DNA from: Guptibacillus spartinae
Lineage (GTDB): Bacteria > Bacillota > Bacilli > Bacillales > Guptibacillaceae
Assembly (NCBI RefSeq): GCF_028610625.1
Contig: NZ_JAQQWU010000006.1
Location: 179,446 to 243,445 of the forward strand
DNA: 64,000 bases
Reading direction: 5' to 3'
The position numbers and the translations under genes were made by a program. The notes under the pieces were generated by a model, which saw only the letters and a list, made by a program, of their open reading frames with translations, was not told the DNA's origin and did no database searches. This document shows, one piece after another, positions 63,797-64,000 of this stretch (its first letter is position 1; the number at the start of each line of letters is the position of its first letter).

Positions 63797-64000
63797 TTAT
63801 TCATTCTCATTCTTCTTGTAAATCCGCTCGACCACTTCCTGAAGCGTATCAGGCTTATGAAACTCGACAGGAGAAAAACCCTTCTCAAATGTTATCGAAT
63901 CAGCTTCAATCGCAAGCACGTACTTCCCATTTACCTTCGCAAGATGAATCGATTCGCCGAAGTCAGACAGCATCGCTTTCACGGATACGTGGTCAAGCTT
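63797..64000 (-). CDS. 3' end of the target gene, right copy (continues beyond window)
   Basis: Minus-strand frame DSITFEKGFSPVEFHKP...ERIYKKNENE-stop, identical to the left fragment except for the last codons (left ends NENES-stop). The gene enters from beyond 64000, so this copy is probably the one attached to the N-terminal part and functional. Its stop and following bases come from the island, as when an element restores the gene it enters. Confidence 0.75.
   Translation of the reverse strand, partial: KLDHVSVKAMLSDFGESIHLAKVNGKYVLAIEADSITFEKGFSPVEFHKPDTLQEVVERIYKKNENE
63801..64000 (-). repeat. Right copy of island-flanking direct repeat
   Basis: 200 bases identical to 46921-47120; the repeat is cut by the end of the window. 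Confidence 0.97.

Larger units (their letters stand above)
47430..63800. mobile_element. Composite integrated genomic island (~16.4 kb)
   Basis: Bounded by a direct repeat of the target gene's 3' end, with a tyrosine integrase next to the left border transcribed toward it. Cargo: DUF6236-like protein, two DGQHR proteins, lipoprotein, replication-like protein, resolvase, RT, HEPN protein, GIY-YIG protein, plus several pseudogenes. No conjugation, relaxase, capsid, terminase or lysis gene is present, so it is not an intact ICE or prophage. It is visibly more AT-rich than the core. The left border is approximate because the att core cannot be seen. Confidence 0.85.

Noticed and set aside
47430..63800. 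Prophage or conjugative element.
   Set aside because: No capsid, terminase, portal, holin, relaxase or type IV secretion gene; only integration/resolution, a replication-like gene and cargo.

Overview
The window is a chromosomal segment of a low-GC, endospore-forming Bacillaceae bacterium. The first 38 kb largely follow the Bacillus subtilis ypiA-to-ypp gene order. It contains sporulation genes (alpha/beta SASP, SspM-like SASP, CotF-like coat proteins, YpjB, YjcZ-like, RacA-like) and the bacillithiol genes bshA/bshB1. An alkaliphilic or halotolerant Bacillus relative would fit, but the sequence does not fix the species.

1-39,100 is core chromosome. In order: end of ypiA, ypiB, a GNAT gene, ypiF; the menaquinol:cytochrome c reductase operon qcrABC; ypjA, ypjB, a membrane zinc peptidase and a YitT protein. 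Then one long, tightly overlapping run: ypjD-dapB-mgsA-bshB1-bshA-cca-birA, covering lysine, methylglyoxal, bacillithiol, tRNA CCA ends and biotin. A structured leader precedes panBCD (pantothenate). dinG, a degenerate metallo-beta-lactamase-like protein, ypmA/ypmB, aspB, asnS, dnaD and nth follow, then ponA and recU on the minus strand, and a set of small spore and ypp genes. Next come a DacF-like carboxypeptidase, a thioredoxin-reductase-like flavoprotein without its CxxC, a nucleotidase, an AGCS transporter, two CotF-like genes and a lone kynureninase.

39,237-39,933 is a seven-tRNA cluster (Leu, Arg, Met, Tyr, Gln, Gly, Arg). After it come a ZTP riboswitch with folD, a class III fbp, an SDR oxidoreductase, an EVE/PUA-HNH endonuclease that looks like a modification-dependent restriction enzyme, and an aldo/keto reductase.

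46,914-64,000 is an AT-rich genomic island. A tyrosine integrase lies beside its left end. The island is bounded by a perfect direct repeat of at least 200 bp (46,921-47,120 and 63,801-64,000), which is the 3' part of a minus-strand host gene. GGTCAC motifs sit just inside both ends. The island is composite. Two C-terminal HesB/IscA (A-type Fe-S carrier) gene fragments in the same orientation, each followed by a related hairpin, lie 8.26 kb apart and look like attL/attR of a second, nested element whose own integrase is broken. Decay is heavy: a serine recombinase pseudogene, a tyrosine recombinase pseudogene, a frameshifted replication-like gene and a fossil paralogue of it.

The intact island cargo looks like anti-phage defence. 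It includes a DUF6236-like protein, two adjacent DndB/DGQHR-family proteins with no dnd or dpd modification genes, an Abi/DRT-type reverse transcriptase (YVDD) followed by a separate HEPN protein (RNDIEH), and a GIY-YIG/T5orf172 protein. The two most promising candidates for undescribed systems are the RT+HEPN pair at 59,628-62,312 and the tandem DGQHR pair at 51,802-53,942.
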